A program made the position numbers and the translations under genes. From DATJHM01 sp035493895 (GTDB taxonomy: Bacteria > Chloroflexota > Ktedonobacteria > Ktedonobacterales > Ktedonobacteraceae): a DNA stretch of 16,110 nucleotides. Numbering within the stretch: position 1 is the stretch's first letter; every line of letters starts with the position of its first letter. The notes beneath the pieces were generated by a model. The model was given only the letters and a program-made list of their open reading frames with translations. It was not told where the DNA came from and ran no database searches. The stretch spans positions 1 to 16,110 of the forward strand of contig DATJHM010000242.1 of assembly GCA_035493895.1 (NCBI GenBank), written 5' to 3'. Below, one piece after another: positions 9,401-15,600 of the stretch.

Positions 9401-12106
9401 TAATACCTCTCCCTGTAACCACGCCCGTTGCCAGTATGCATAGTCCACATACTGAAAGGGCAAATCGGGTAAACGAGGAGAGGTCCCCTCCAGACAGGCT
9501 TGATAGCAGGCTGAGAGCTCTCTCATCAACACACTCATTGACCAGCCATCAGTGACAATATGATGCATAGTGCAGAGAAGCACATGCTCCTGCTCATCTA
9601 CACGGAACAGGAATACGCGCAAAAGCGGTCCACTCGTGAGATCGAAAGGACGGGCTATTTCCTGCTGAATCAGCCTCTGGACGAGGTTATGCTTCATTTG
9701 CTGGCTGCCTCGCAAATCGATCAAGGGAATTGCCATAGGAAGAGCAGGCAATAGAATTTGGACAGGGCGTCCTTCCTGCGTCAAGGAAAATATTGTGCGC
9801 AACGCCTCATGCCGTTGCGTCATCACTGTGAGACTACGCTCCAGTTTGTCTACGTGGAGCAGACCAGAAAGACAAAATGCCACAGGTATAGTATAAGAAG
9901 CATCATGAAAGGAAATCTGGTCGAGGAACCATAAACGTTCCTGCGCAAAAGAGAGGCTCAGTTCTTTTTCCCGCGAGATCAGCACAACCGGTGAAACAAT
10001 GGCATCTCGCTCAACCTTTTGAGCCATCTCCTCAGCTATCGCCCTGGCAAGCTCTTCTATGGAAGAATGTTCATAAATAATGGTCGGCGACAATTGATGC
10101 TCGAGATACTGACTCACATCGTGAGACAAACGAATGGCCGTCAGCGAGTCCAGGCCATAATTTGCCAGTGATGCTCCCGGATCAATACTCTCGGGGTCAA
10201 GCTGACAGAAGACGGCAATAGAGGCTTTCAAGCGGGCAAGAATTTCCTGAAAGCTAAAAATAGGAGAAGAAATCACTCTGTTCTCTTTTTCATCAGCTCC
10301 TCCCGCATGCGTCGTTTGCTGGTCCGAGAGTGAAGAAAGAAGTGCCTCCTGTGGTTCTTCGTGGACCCACAAATGTAATGTTTGCAAACATTGAGAAAGA
10401 AAGGCTTGTTTACAGGCCTGACGTTGAATTTTCCCGCTGGAGGTCTTGAAAATACTTCCGATCCTGATGAGCGCGATAGCATGAACCTCAACATCGAAGG
10501 CGATCGTGACCGCCCGGCGCAGAGCCTGCACCACTTCTTGTTTATCCCATTGCGGGAAAGAGCGTTCCACTTCCTGAACAATTACCAGCCCCTCGGTCGC
10601 AGCAAGAGGGATAGAAAAGGCAGCGCAACTTCCTTGCCGTAAAACCGGATGACACTGTTCAGCCACCGCTTCAATATCTTGCGGATACAGGTTTCTGCCA
10701 CGGATGATGATGACATCTTTGATACGACCAGTAACGAAAAGTTCGCCATCATCACTGCCATCCAGAAAGCCAAGATCGCCTGTGCGTAGAAATGGGCCTT
10801 CGTTGTTGTTCTGAAGATATCCCTGAAACGTCTCTGAGGTTTCCTGCGGCCGCTGCCAGTAGCCCAATGCAACGTTGGGACCCGAAACCCAGATCTCTCC
10901 AATCTGCCCCGGCGAACACCTGATACGAGTTTCAGGATCGACAATCAGCAGTTGTTGTCCTGCGATCTGTCGTCCGCAACCAACCAGCTGGCGAAGAGGA
11001 GTTTGCTCTTCACCCACCGCTACGGCACGCCCCTGCTCCAGATCAGATACAGAAAAGCTGCGGATATGAGGAGGGTCCGTCTTTGAACCACCAGTGACGA
11101 ACAATGTTGCCTCGGCCAGACCGTAACAGGGATAAAACGCTTCTTTTCTAAAACCGCAAGGAGCAAACGTGCAGGCAAAACGTTCAAGAGTCTCGTGTCG
11201 TATTGGTTCAGCACCAGTCAAAGCAAGAGTCCAGGTACTGAGATCAAGCGTTTCCAGCATCTCGGGAGATACTTTTTGCGTACACAGCTCAAAGGCGAAA
11301 TTTGGCGCACTACTGATTTCCGCCCTGTAATGCGATATTGCCCGTAACCAGCGCAATGGCTGTTGTAAGAAAACAGCAGGAGACATCAGAACAGCAGGAA
11401 CACCTTGATAGCAAGAGCCGAGGATTTTGCCCAACCCCATATCGTGATACGGAGGCAACCAGCTTACTATGGGTCGCTCAATCGAAGGTTTCAACACATC
11501 TTGCAAAAAGATCATGTTGTAAATCAGGTTATTATGCGTAATCATTACGCCTTTGGGATTGCCAGTCGAGCCAGACGTATACTGGAGAAGAGCTAGAGAC
11601 TCTCCTGACGCTTTGTATGCTTTCCAACTGTTCACCAACTCATCAGAGAGCGTATCGCTCACAATACAAGACAATTTCTGTAGCAAAGGATTTTGTGCAA
11701 AACGATGCTCCAATAAGGAAAGGACGGGGGAAGAAATAAGCGCGGTCGATACCTGAGCATCTTCAAGGATCATTTCAAGACGATACAGATTATGATTTGC
11801 TCTGGGAGGGTACGCTGGAACAGCGACAACGCCAGCATAAAAACAACCAAAGATAGCCGCTACATAGTCTAATCCAGGCGGATAGAGCAGGAGCACACGA
11901 TCGCCTGGAGAAACTTGTGCCTGTAACGAAGCTGCAATACGACGAGCTTGCCAATCCAGCTCTGCATACGAGAGAGAGGTCTCACTCGTTTCATCATAGG
12001 TAAGATAAAAATATGCCTTTTTATCAGGCTCATGATATGCCCTCCACTGCAAAATATCCGCAAACAATGATCGTAAATTAGAGGAGGATTGAATAATTGC
12101 ACTCAT
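1..12106 (-). CDS. FAAL-initiated lipopeptide non-ribosomal peptide synthetase, 3' end beyond window
   Basis: This is the N-terminal 4035 residues of a multimodular NRPS; the frame has no stop down to base 1, so the gene continues off the left edge. Order: FAAL, carrier, C-A-T, C-A-T, C-A-T, partial C. Such a protein activates a free fatty acid as acyl-AMP, loads it on the first carrier and extends it with amino acids, in the cytoplasm, to give a lipopeptide. Start ATG at 12106-12104 is preceded by AGAAAGGA (12112-12119) with a 5-base spacer, and the FAAL fold begins within the first 20 residues. Reading codon by codon I met no frameshift; carrier serines 654, 1722, 2778 and 3844 are about 1060 residues apart, the normal module length. 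All carriers need a phosphopantetheinyl transferase, which is not in the window. No epimerase or release domain is visible. Family assignment is certain; the product is inferred. Confidence 0.97.
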   Translation of the reverse strand, partial: MSAIIQSSSNLRSLFADILQWRAYHEPDKKAYFYLTYDETSETSLSYAELDWQARRIAASLQAQVSPGDRVLLLYPPGLDYVAAIFGCFYAGVVAVPAYPPRANHNLYRLEMILEDAQVSTALISSPVLSLLEHRFAQNPLLQKLSCIVSDTLSDELVNSWKAYKASGESLALLQYTSGSTGNPKGVMITHNNLIYNMIFLQDVLKPSIERPIVSWLPPYHDMGLGKILGSCYQGVPAVLMSPAVFLQQPLRWLRAISHYRAEISSAPNFAFELCTQKVSPEMLETLDLSTWTLALTGAEPIRHETLERFACTFAPCGFRKEAFYPCYGLAEATLFVTGGSKTDPPHIRSFSVSDLEQGRAVAVGEEQTPLRQLVGCGRQIAGQQLLIVDPETRIRCSPGQIGEIWVSGPNVALGYWQRPQETSETFQGYLQNNNEGPFLRTGDLGFLDGSDDGELFVTGRIKDVIIIRGRNLYPQDIEAVAEQCHPVLRQGSCAAFSIPLAATEGLVIVQEVERSFPQWDKQEVVQALRRAVTIAFDVEVHAIALIRIGSIFKTSSGKIQRQACKQAFLSQCLQTLHLWVHEEPQEALLSSLSDQQTTHAGGADEKENRVISSPIFSFQEILARLKASIAVFCQLDPESIDPGASLANYGLDSLTAIRLSHDVSQYLEHQLSPTIIYEHSSIEELARAIAEEMAQKVERDAIVSPVVLISREKELSLSFAQERLWFLDQISFHDASYTIPVAFCLSGLLHVDKLERSLTVMTQRHEALRTIFSLTQEGRPVQILLPALPMAIPLIDLRGSQQMKHNLVQRLIQQEIARPFDLTSGPLLRVFLFRVDEQEHVLLCTMHHIVTDGWSMSVLMRELSACYQACLEGTSPRLPDLPFQYVDYAYWQRAWLQGEVLQSQLAYWRRQLAGAPVVLNLPLDHPRPAVQTFAGAQQDMLLPANLLQELKALSQREGVTLFMTLLAAFQVLLLRYTGQDDLVVGTPIANRTRQELEGLIGFFVNTLALRVDLSGHPTFKQVLQRVRKVCLGAYTHQDIPFEKVVEALEPERDLSHAALFQVMLILQNTPQEQGKLAGVRLTPLTIESVTSKFDLTFTLIEMEAGLQCSLEYSTELFEAGTITRMLEHWHILLQGIVDTPHAPISDLSLLTAAEREFLLVQWNATQRDFPRDRCIHRLFEEQALRTPDAVALVFEEQMLTYAELNREANLFASHLQALGIGPEKRVGICMERGIELVVGLLAVLKAGGAYVPLDPAYPAERLAYMVQDAQIALILTRVSLLERLPSACPGVFCVDRDWSPAGEGPQELRVWPGQSDQMAYLIYTSGSTGRPKGVMGTHRASLNRFHWMWQRYPFGPAEVCCQKTNLSFVDAVWEIFGPLLQGVPLVIMADEVVKDPSRLCRLLERQAVTRIVLVPSLLRVLLEDEQALQRQLHRLTYWVSSGESLPLEVARRFRQCLPDKRLINLYGSSEVTADVTCYEVAPGEMQSSVPIGRPIANTQVYVLDSTMQLVPIGVPGEIYIGGANVTHGYWQRADLTAERFLPDPFSQQPGTRLYRTADLARYRRDGTLEFLGRIDQQVKIRGYRIEPGEIEAALRTHQGVQEVVVLVREEMAGERQLVAYLVGGPEESLRSSDLRSYLQDHLPAYMIPSAFVLLDTLPLTPNGKIDRQALPLPQESQDGEPNMPEEARSPLEELLVELWREILGRRHVGISENFFALGGHSLLAMQLMTRMRALLGVEVPLRAMFETPTVAGIAQQIERALRKGEGVQIPQLLARERPVEIPLSFAQQRLWFLDQLDPQNVAYNMPSALRLNGMLSVHALEQSLLKLVQRHETLRTIFPLRKSGPVQLILEPDPVRLPLLDLQGFIGEQQEACMRQLLQQEIAQPFDLQHGPLWRVLLLRLEEQQHVLLVTIHHSIADGWSMGVLIREISHLYQAVLSGEPPHLPSLPIQYADYALWQRGWLQEEAIGNQLRYWQEQLAGAPALLKLPTDHPRPAMQRFVGAQQRMCLSAELLQELKVLSQREGVTLFMTLLAAFQVLLLRHTGQEDLAVGIPIANRSRQELEGLIGFFVNTLALRTDLSGHPSFRQVLQRVREVALQAYAHQDVPFEKVVETLELERFLSYTPLFQVFFSLQNMPMSELELAGLSWQTLEVEQRTARFDLSLVLTESAQGLVCNLEYNTDLFEVATISRLLSHWQTLLEEIVLCIDRPIGQIPLLTTDEREQQLLLWNATDCFFPAPYSLAQLFEQQVERTPDAVALICERQQVTYRVLDQHANRVAHYLCRQGVGPDQIVGVAIERSLELVVALLGILKAGGAYLPLDPNYPSERLAYMLEDAHTALLLTQSTLSARLPETAIPVLCLDQLWETSGTEPDGPLAISQHPEQLAYVIYTSGSTGRPKGTLITQRGICNSLQWMQETYQLTERDCILQKTSLSFDPSVWELFWPLLTGARLVLARPEGQADHAYLFAVLAQEEVTTLNFAPSELQLFVEEPDWEQAWSVRRVMCGGEALPAGLQARFSVQRNARLSNLYGPTEATIEASFWPCEARGQGIVPIGRPIHNVNLYVLDGYQEPVPIGVVGELYIGGIGLARGYHQRPDLTAERFVPHPFSQEQGQRLYRTGDLVRYRADGALMFHGRIDEQVKLRGFRIELGEIEAILRAHPSVRDALVMLHEARALVGYVTTHEQVSSSQLQEHLRAHVPDYMVPPFIIMLEAFPLTRNGKVDRHALPTPEWTDLRGSGAYSPPRTPLEELLAQIWAELLQVTQVGIHDNFFELGGHSLLATQLVARIRQCFQCELPVRIVFEQPTIASLATVLKSIAGEDQASEMPSIQPMSRAQKIPLSFSQERLWFLDQLAPQSATYNMPVALQLTGPLSLEALEQSLTQLVQRHETLRTCFQSEESEPVQWISEPWSVRIALVDLQSLSSEQHEEYVSCLFQQEMEQPFELQRAPLWRVCLLRLSQQKHALLLTMHHSIADGWSMGVLTREISSLYKAALTNETAFLPTLPVQYADYALWQRQWFQGEVLERQLAYWQQQMAGAPALLKLPTDHPRPAVQTFAGAQQAVCLSPDLLRELKVLSQREGVTFFMTLLAAFQVLLLRYSGQEDIVVGTPIANRRWQEVEGLIGFFANTLALRTDLSGNPDFRQLLQRVREVSLQAYAHQDLPFEKLVSMLQVERSMRYAPLFQVLFTLQNMPLGELELAGLSWQPLELKWTTAKFDLSLVVSESAQGLEANLEYNTDLFEATTISRLLKHWQVLLEEIVREVNQPIGQIPLLTAAEREQQHVIWNATCQAIEPTKNLPLLFEQQVARTPDAVAVIFEHASLTYRELDRRANQVGRYLQSLGVGPDQFVGVYMERSQELLVALLGILKAGGAYLPLDLSYPGERLAYLIRDAGPRLLLTESHLVTQLLPTTIPMLCLDTDWGQIAARSTDTPPHTLIQPQQLAYLLYTSGSTGRPKGTMITHQGLTNYLLWAIQTYDVASGAGTPLHSPLGFDLSVTSLFPSLLVGQPVWILPADQGEALVQALQQGLHFSLVKLTPAHLTLLNDWLTSAQAATCSRALVIGGEALSGEQVRFWQENAPEIRLINEYGPTETVVGCCVYEVSAYEQFAGEVPIGRPIANMQLYVLDARMEPIPVGVVGELYIGGVGLARGYHRRADLTAERFVPHPWSQEPGQRLYRTGDLVRYRVDGILEFLGRIDEQVKLRGFRIEPGEIEAILRAHPDVRDALVLLQEEPEGQHYLVAYIVAQTESLSVNIAQLQTYVRSYVPDYMVPSGVVQLEAFPLTAHGKVDRRALPAPAWNDSENAQSYMAPRTALEELLTQIWAELLHQPQVGIHDNFFVLGGHSLLATRLVARIRQRLHLELSIRTLFETPDIASLARILETSLHDDRLSQLPPLEPMSRDEEIPLSFAQERLWFLDRLDPQSAAYNVPAVLSLTGSLSLKTLEQSLQALVHRHEILRTTFHIGKTGPVQHIGVPGPVQLALVDIQSLSGEQRDVQVHHLVQQEAERPFDLQRGPLWRVHLLRLHEREHLLFVTL
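470..680 (-). other. Domain: peptidyl carrier T3
   Basis: Residues about 3810-3879. Ser3844 (codon 577-575) lies in FFVLGGHSLLATRLV. It carries the predicted Asn residue and delivers the growing chain to the condensation domain that begins at about base 400. Confidence 0.92.
720..2225 (-). other. Domain: adenylation A3, predicted asparagine
   Basis: Residues about 3295-3796. Motifs YTSGSTGRPKG, NEYGPTETVVG, YRTGDLVRY, GRIDEQVKLRGFRIE and HGKVDRR (His in place of the usual Asn, lysine kept). The pocket code is D-L-T-K-V-G-E-V-G-K (D3493, L3494, T3497 and onward). This differs at one conservative place from DLTKLGEVGK, the asparagine code I recall from tyrocidine-type domains; the aspartate code has His-Ile where this has Glu-Val. 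FDLSVTSLF is also typical of Asn and Asp domains. This is the firmest substrate call in the protein. Confidence 0.88.
2330..3595 (-). other. Domain: condensation C3
   Basis: Residues about 2838-3259, beginning PLSFSQERLWFLDQLA. HHSIADG is intact at 2970-2976. It closely resembles C2, including 23 identical bases around the catalytic motif (3174-3196 against 6342-6364). It should join the module 2 and module 3 residues, with no epimerisation before it. Confidence 0.92.
3680..3880 (-). other. Domain: peptidyl carrier T2
   Basis: Residues about 2743-2809. Ser2778 (codon 3775-3773) lies in FFELGGHSLLATQLV. It is followed by a short linker and directly by C3 in the same polypeptide. Confidence 0.93.
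3915..5400 (-). other. Domain: adenylation A2, substrate unassigned
   Basis: Residues about 2236-2731. Core motifs are all canonical: YTSGSTGRPKG, NLYGPTEATIE, YRTGDLVRY, GRIDEQVKLRGFRIE, NGKVDRH. The pocket code read against GrsA is D-P-W-N-M-G-L-I-E-K (D2436, P2437, W2440 and onward). Asp235 is kept, so an alpha-amino acid is expected. I do not recognise an exact match; the DxWNxG frame loosely resembles threonine-type codes, but the Pro at the second place and Glu at the ninth differ, so I leave the substrate open. Confidence 0.9.
5440..6765 (-). other. Domain: condensation C2
   Basis: Residues about 1781-2223, beginning PLSFAQQRLWFLDQLD. The catalytic motif HHSIADG is intact at 1914-1920. 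No epimerase precedes it, so an L-accepting (LCL-type) domain is expected. It shares a 47-nt exact match with C1 (6003-6049 against 9201-9247), showing recent common origin or gene conversion. Confidence 0.92.
6840..7060 (-). other. Domain: peptidyl carrier T1
   Basis: Residues about 1683-1756, from LEELLVELWREIL to the helix after the active serine. Ser1722 (codon 6943-6941) sits in FFALGGHSLLAMQLM, the standard peptidyl-carrier motif. It holds the module 1 amino acid as a thioester. Confidence 0.93.
7080..8620 (-). other. Domain: adenylation A1, predicted beta-alanine (tentative)
   Basis: Residues about 1163-1676. Core motifs: YTSGSTGRPKG, GRIDQQVKIRGYRIE, NGKIDRQ with the catalytic lysine. 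Aligning the pocket to GrsA PheA gives V-D-W-V-V-S-L-A-D-K (V1370, D1371, W1374 and onward). From memory this is one residue away from the code reported for beta-alanine activation in bleomycin synthesis (VDWVISLADK). The usual Asp235 is replaced by Val, with Asp one place later, as expected when the substrate amino group is shifted. The A5 motif reads YGSSEVTAD, not YGPTE, and A7 reads YRTADLARY, not YRTGDL. The substrate call is inference. Confidence 0.72.
8650..9975 (-). other. Domain: condensation C1 (lipo-initiation)
   Basis: Residues about 711-1153, opening with LSLSFAQERLWFLDQ. The catalytic motif HHIVTDG is intact at 848-854. From its position directly after the acyl carrier it should join the fatty acyl group to the amino acid held by module 1, making it a starter condensation domain. 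Later core motifs are present (GTPIANRTRQELEGLIGFFVN region). I cannot settle the phylogenetic subtype by eye. Confidence 0.9.
10030..10262 (-). other. Domain: acyl carrier after FAAL
   Basis: Residues about 616-692. The phosphopantetheine attachment serine is Ser654 (codon 10147-10145) in YGLDSLTAIRLS. It carries the fatty acyl chain from the FAAL to the first condensation domain. The GLDSL form is that of acyl carriers, whereas the later carriers read GGHSL as in peptidyl carriers. A low-complexity linker of about 45 residues, rich in Ser, Glu and Gln, separates it from the FAAL. Confidence 0.9.
10390..12085 (-). other. Domain: fatty acyl-AMP ligase (loading domain)
   Basis: Residues about 8-572 of the synthetase. 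It activates a fatty acid with ATP and hands the acyl-adenylate to the next carrier, not to CoA. Seen: P-loop YTSGSTGNPKG at 176-186, SWLPPYHDMGLG soon after (typical of FAALs), YGLAEATLF from 328, a stretch around DLEQGRAVAV matching the insertion that separates FAALs from acyl-CoA ligases, TGD in FLRTGDLGF, GRIKDVIIIRGRNLYPQDIE, and the C-terminal lysine 559 in SSGKIQRQ. The SWLPPYHD and RGRNLYPQD signatures distinguish it from an amino-acid adenylation domain. Chain length cannot be read from the sequence. The DNA here is visibly more AT-rich than the later modules. Confidence 0.93.
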
Positions 12107-12111
12107 AAAAA

Positions 12112-12119
12112 TCCTTTCT
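12112..12119 (-). promoter_or_regulatory. Ribosome binding site of the NRPS
   Basis: Read on the minus strand, AGAAAGGA lies 5 bases (all T) before the ATG at 12106. It supports the chosen start. Confidence 0.75.
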
Positions 12120-12209
12120 GGAACGCCATATCCCCCACGCGCAGGGATCGGTTTTTTGACTGCAACATTAACCTGTATGATAGAACGAGTATTTCCTCTG
12201 TTCATCCTA

Positions 12210-12219
12210 TAGTATACTA
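12210..12219. promoter_or_regulatory. Palindrome in the NRPS promoter region
   Basis: TAGTATACTA is a perfect 10-bp palindrome inside an AT-rich stretch about 105 bases upstream of the NRPS start. On the minus strand its TATACT could serve as a -10 box, but I find no good -35 at the right distance (the hexamer 17 bases upstream is AAAGCG). It may be an operator, a promoter core, or chance in AT-rich DNA. Confidence 0.35.
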
Positions 12220-12414
12220 ATATACACAAATCACGCTTTAGATCTTTCATCAATCTGATAACGATATTAATCTATTAATACGTCATTTTTGTGCTCGCTG
12301 ATGTCTCACCAGCCATTAGAAGAGAGACAGAAGATTTATGCAGCGATGGAAATGAACTATTAGATTTTCTCAAAGCTCGTCCTCTTGAATATAGCAATTT
12401 TTCTGCTACAGATG

Positions 12415-12420
12415 TATAAT
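12415..12420 (+). promoter_or_regulatory. -10 box for the drmD-like gene
   Basis: A perfect TATAAT lies on the helicase strand. The -35 is weak: nothing close to TTGACA at 16-18 bases, and TTGAAT at 12385-12390 is too far (24 bases). Initiation near 12427 would give a leader of about 190 bases before the GTG at 12617. The placement is reasonable but rests on one hexamer. Confidence 0.45.
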
Positions 12421-12601
12421 AGCGCATGTGTTTAAAAGTAGTGGATGTTTTTTCACCCACAATAGTGTTCAGTGCCTGTCGCATTCTCTATTTTTCTATC
12501 GTCTATCTTTTCTACTTTCGCCTTTTACTTACATATCGCCATCTCAGCTATTTTTTGTTGTATCGAGAATTTTTTCGTCTACACTGCCTTTTGTGCTAGT
12601 C

Positions 12602-12606
12602 AGGAG
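12602..12606 (+). promoter_or_regulatory. Ribosome binding site deciding the drmD start
   Basis: AGGAG lies 10 bases upstream of GTG at 12617-12619. The spacer is slightly long but usable. It is the only good site near the point where family-like sequence (PEPGQLVDVRRRRY) begins. Confidence 0.6.
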
Positions 12607-12616
12607 TATCGCGCGC

Positions 12617-15600
12617 GTGAACTCTCTTGTACAGATCCCAGAACCCGGCCAGTTAGTCGATGTCCGCCGCCGCCGCTATACCGTCATCGATATCACACAA
12701 AGTCCCTTACCGCCCGATCTGCTCTCTTCCCGCTCTTACCGCCCTCAACATCTGGTGACGCTCTCCTCGGTGGAGGATGATGCCCTGGGCGAGGTGCTTC
12801 AGGTGATCTGGGAAATTGAGCCCGGTACGCGCACGATCGAGCGCACTCCCCTGCCCGAACCCGTCGGCTTCGATACTCCTCAACGCCTCGATACCTTTCT
12901 GCATGCGGTCCGCTGGGGCTCAGCCTCGAGTGCCGATATCAGGGCCATCCAGGCCCCGTTCCGCAGTGGCATTCAGATCGAAAATTATCAGCTCGACCCC
13001 GTGACGCGCGCGATCCAGATGCCTCGCGCCAATCTGCTGATCGCCGATGATGTGGGCCTGGGTAAGACAATCGAGGCCGGTCTGGTGGTACAGGAACTGC
13101 TCATTCGCCACCGCGCTCGCCGCATTCTGATTCTCTGTCCCGCCTCACTCCAGATCCAATGGCACGATCAGATGCGCGACAAATTCGGCCTCGATTTCCG
13201 CATTATCGATAGCAAAGCCCTGAGCGAGCTGAGACGCGAACGCGGCATCCATGTCAATCCCTGGACGCACTTTCCGCGCCTGATCACTTCGATCGATTTT
13301 CTCAAACGCGAACGCCCGCTGCGTCTCTTGAGCGAGATCCTGCCGCCGGAAGGGGATTCGCCCTATCCACGCAAGTTCGATCTGCTCATTCTGGATGAGG
13401 CGCACAATGTCGCGCCCTCTGGCAGCGGCAAGTACGCGACGGATTCGCAGCGCACGCTGGCCGTACGCCGTCTGGCTCCTCATTTCGAGCATAAGCTGTT
13501 TCTCTCGGCCACTCCGCATAATGGCTATCGCGAGAGCTTCTCTGCTCTGCTGGAACTGCTGGACAATCAGCGTTTCGCGCGCGGCGTGGAGCCCGATCCT
13601 GAACAGTTGCAGGCGGTGATGGTACGCCGTCTGAAAAGCGAACTGCCGAAACGCTGGGATGGCTCGTCACAGTTTCCCGAACGCAAAATTACGCCGCTGC
13701 TCGTGCACTATACGCAGCCCGAACGCGATCTTCATCAGCTTCTGCAAGACTATAGCCAGTCTCGCCTCTCTGCGACGACGGATAATACGGAGCAGTATGC
13801 GACGAAATTTGTGGCGATGCTGCTCAAAAAACGCCTCTTCTCTTCGCCCGCCGCGTTCTTTAAAACGCTTACTCAGCACGAACAGACGCTCTCTCAAGCC
13901 TCTCGTCGCACCACTGTGACGCGCCGCCCCGGTCTGGGTATTCTACGCAGCAAGATTGAGCAGATCGACGAAGAACAGGATGACGATAACTCTCTGCTGG
14001 AAGCGACGACGGAGGCGCTCGAAGTGGTGGCCCCACTCTTCCATACGCCGACGACGCAGGAACGCTCTCTCCTCTCTCAGATGCTCCGTCTCGCTGAGTC
14101 CTCCAGTCTGCGTGCGGATAGCAAGGCGCAGGAGCTGATCGGCTGGCTGCATCGCGTGCTCAAGCCGCACGGTCGCTGGTCTGATGAGCGCGTGATTATC
14201 TTCACGGAATATAAGGATACGCTGAACTGGCTCTACGGTCTGCTGGTCACTCAGGGCTTTGCGGAAGAGGGACCCGATCACCAACGCCGCCTGCTGACGC
14301 TTTTCGGCGGGATGGATATGCAGGAACGCGAACAGATCAAGGCGGCGTTCCAGGCCGATCCTGCGGATTCGTCTGTGCGCATTCTGCTGGCGACGGATGC
14401 TGCATCCGAAGGTATCGATCTGCAAAATCACTGTTCGCGCCTGATCCATTATGAGATTCCCTGGAATCCCAATCGTCTCGAACAGCGCAATGGCCGTATC
14501 GATCGCCACGGCCAGCACGCGCCCGCCGTCGAGATCTATCACTTTGTGAGTAGCAGCTATAGCACGCAGGCAACAAATGGCGTCCCTCGCCAGCAGCTGG
14601 ATGCGGACCTGGAGTTTCTGATGCAGGCGGTGGAGAAGATCGAGCGTATCCGCGAAGATCTGGGCAATGTGGGCCCTGTGATTGCGACGCAGGTTGAGGA
14701 GGCGATGCTGGGTCGCCGTACGACGCTGGATACCCGCCGCGCTGAGGAGAATGCGCCTTCCCGCCGCTTGCAGGCGTTCCAGCGCAAACAACGCGATCGG
14801 CTCGAGGAGCGCATCCGTCAGCTCAGCAGTCAATTGCAGGAGAGCATGCACGAGCTGGAACTGACGCCCGCCAATATTCAGGCGGTGGTCGAGGTGGCGC
14901 TTGAACTTGCCAGACAGCCACCCTTACAGCCAATCACGCTGCACGATCCTCACGGCAAACACGAGTCGATCACGACCTTTGCGGTGCCGGATCTGAGTGG
15001 CAGCTGGGCTCCCTGTACCGAGGGTCTGTCCCACCCCTATACGCAACAGCGCCGCCCGATTGTCTTCGATCACGCGCTGGCAAAGGACCGCGATGATGTG
15101 GTGCTGGCACATATGAATCATCGTCTTGTTGCTATGTCTCTGCGCCTGTTGCGTGCCGAGATCTGGTCTGCCAGCGATCAGGGCAAGCTCTATCGCGTCA
15201 CGGCTCGTACGGTGGCTCACTATACGCTGGACACGCCCGCTGTGATCGCGCATGCTCGCCTGCTCATCCTCGGCGGCGATAACCAGCGCTTACACGAGGA
15301 GCTGGTTGTGGCGGGCGGCTATCTGCGCGAGGGCCGTTTCGTGCGTATGAACGAGGGCCAGCTCAAAACGACGCTTGCGGCCCAACAGGACGCCCCCGTC
15401 TCCGAGCGTATGCAGCAACAGCTTGCCCATACGTGGCCCGCCCACAAAGACGACCTGATGCGTGCCCTTGAGAGACGCAAACAGGATCGCGCCACCAGCT
15501 TGCAGCGCACGCTCGCCGATCGCGCCGAGAAAGAGCAGCGGGACATCACAAGCGTGCTCAAAGAATTGCAAAAGAATATTCGCACTGAAATCGAAAAATA

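Larger units (their letters stand above)
12107..12616. other. Divergent intergenic region
   Basis: This 510-base gap separates the divergent starts. The left half (to about 12427) is AT-rich promoter DNA. The right half (12428-12616) is T- and pyrimidine-rich; it stays open in the helicase frame but translates to a Phe- and Ser-rich string without resemblance to the family. I see no tRNA, terminator, riboswitch or convincing small gene. A 69-codon minus frame at 12275-12484 crosses the presumed helicase promoter and has no coding character. Confidence 0.7.

Noticed and set aside
1..12106. Epimerisation, methylation or ketosynthase domains between the modules.
   Set aside because: Each carrier is followed within about 60 residues by the opening motif of the next condensation domain, leaving no room for an extra domain; A-domain lengths are also normal.
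1..12106. A frameshift or split between FAAL and NRPS parts.
   Set aside because: The frame is continuous from 12106 to base 2: all carrier serine codons and motif codons fall in the same register.
12428..12616. A GTG at 12428 would add 63 residues with hydrophobic, Phe-rich stretches to DrmD, suggesting a membrane anchor.
   Set aside because: It lies only 8 bases after the TATAAT, has no ribosome binding site, and the segment is pyrimidine-rich and unlike the family; the GTG at 12617 with AGGAG is better.
13943..14851. A 302-codon minus-strand open frame inside drmD.
   Set aside because: It lies opposite the helicase C-terminal lobe whose motifs read perfectly on the plus strand; the minus translation is Leu/Arg/Ile-rich shadow sequence.
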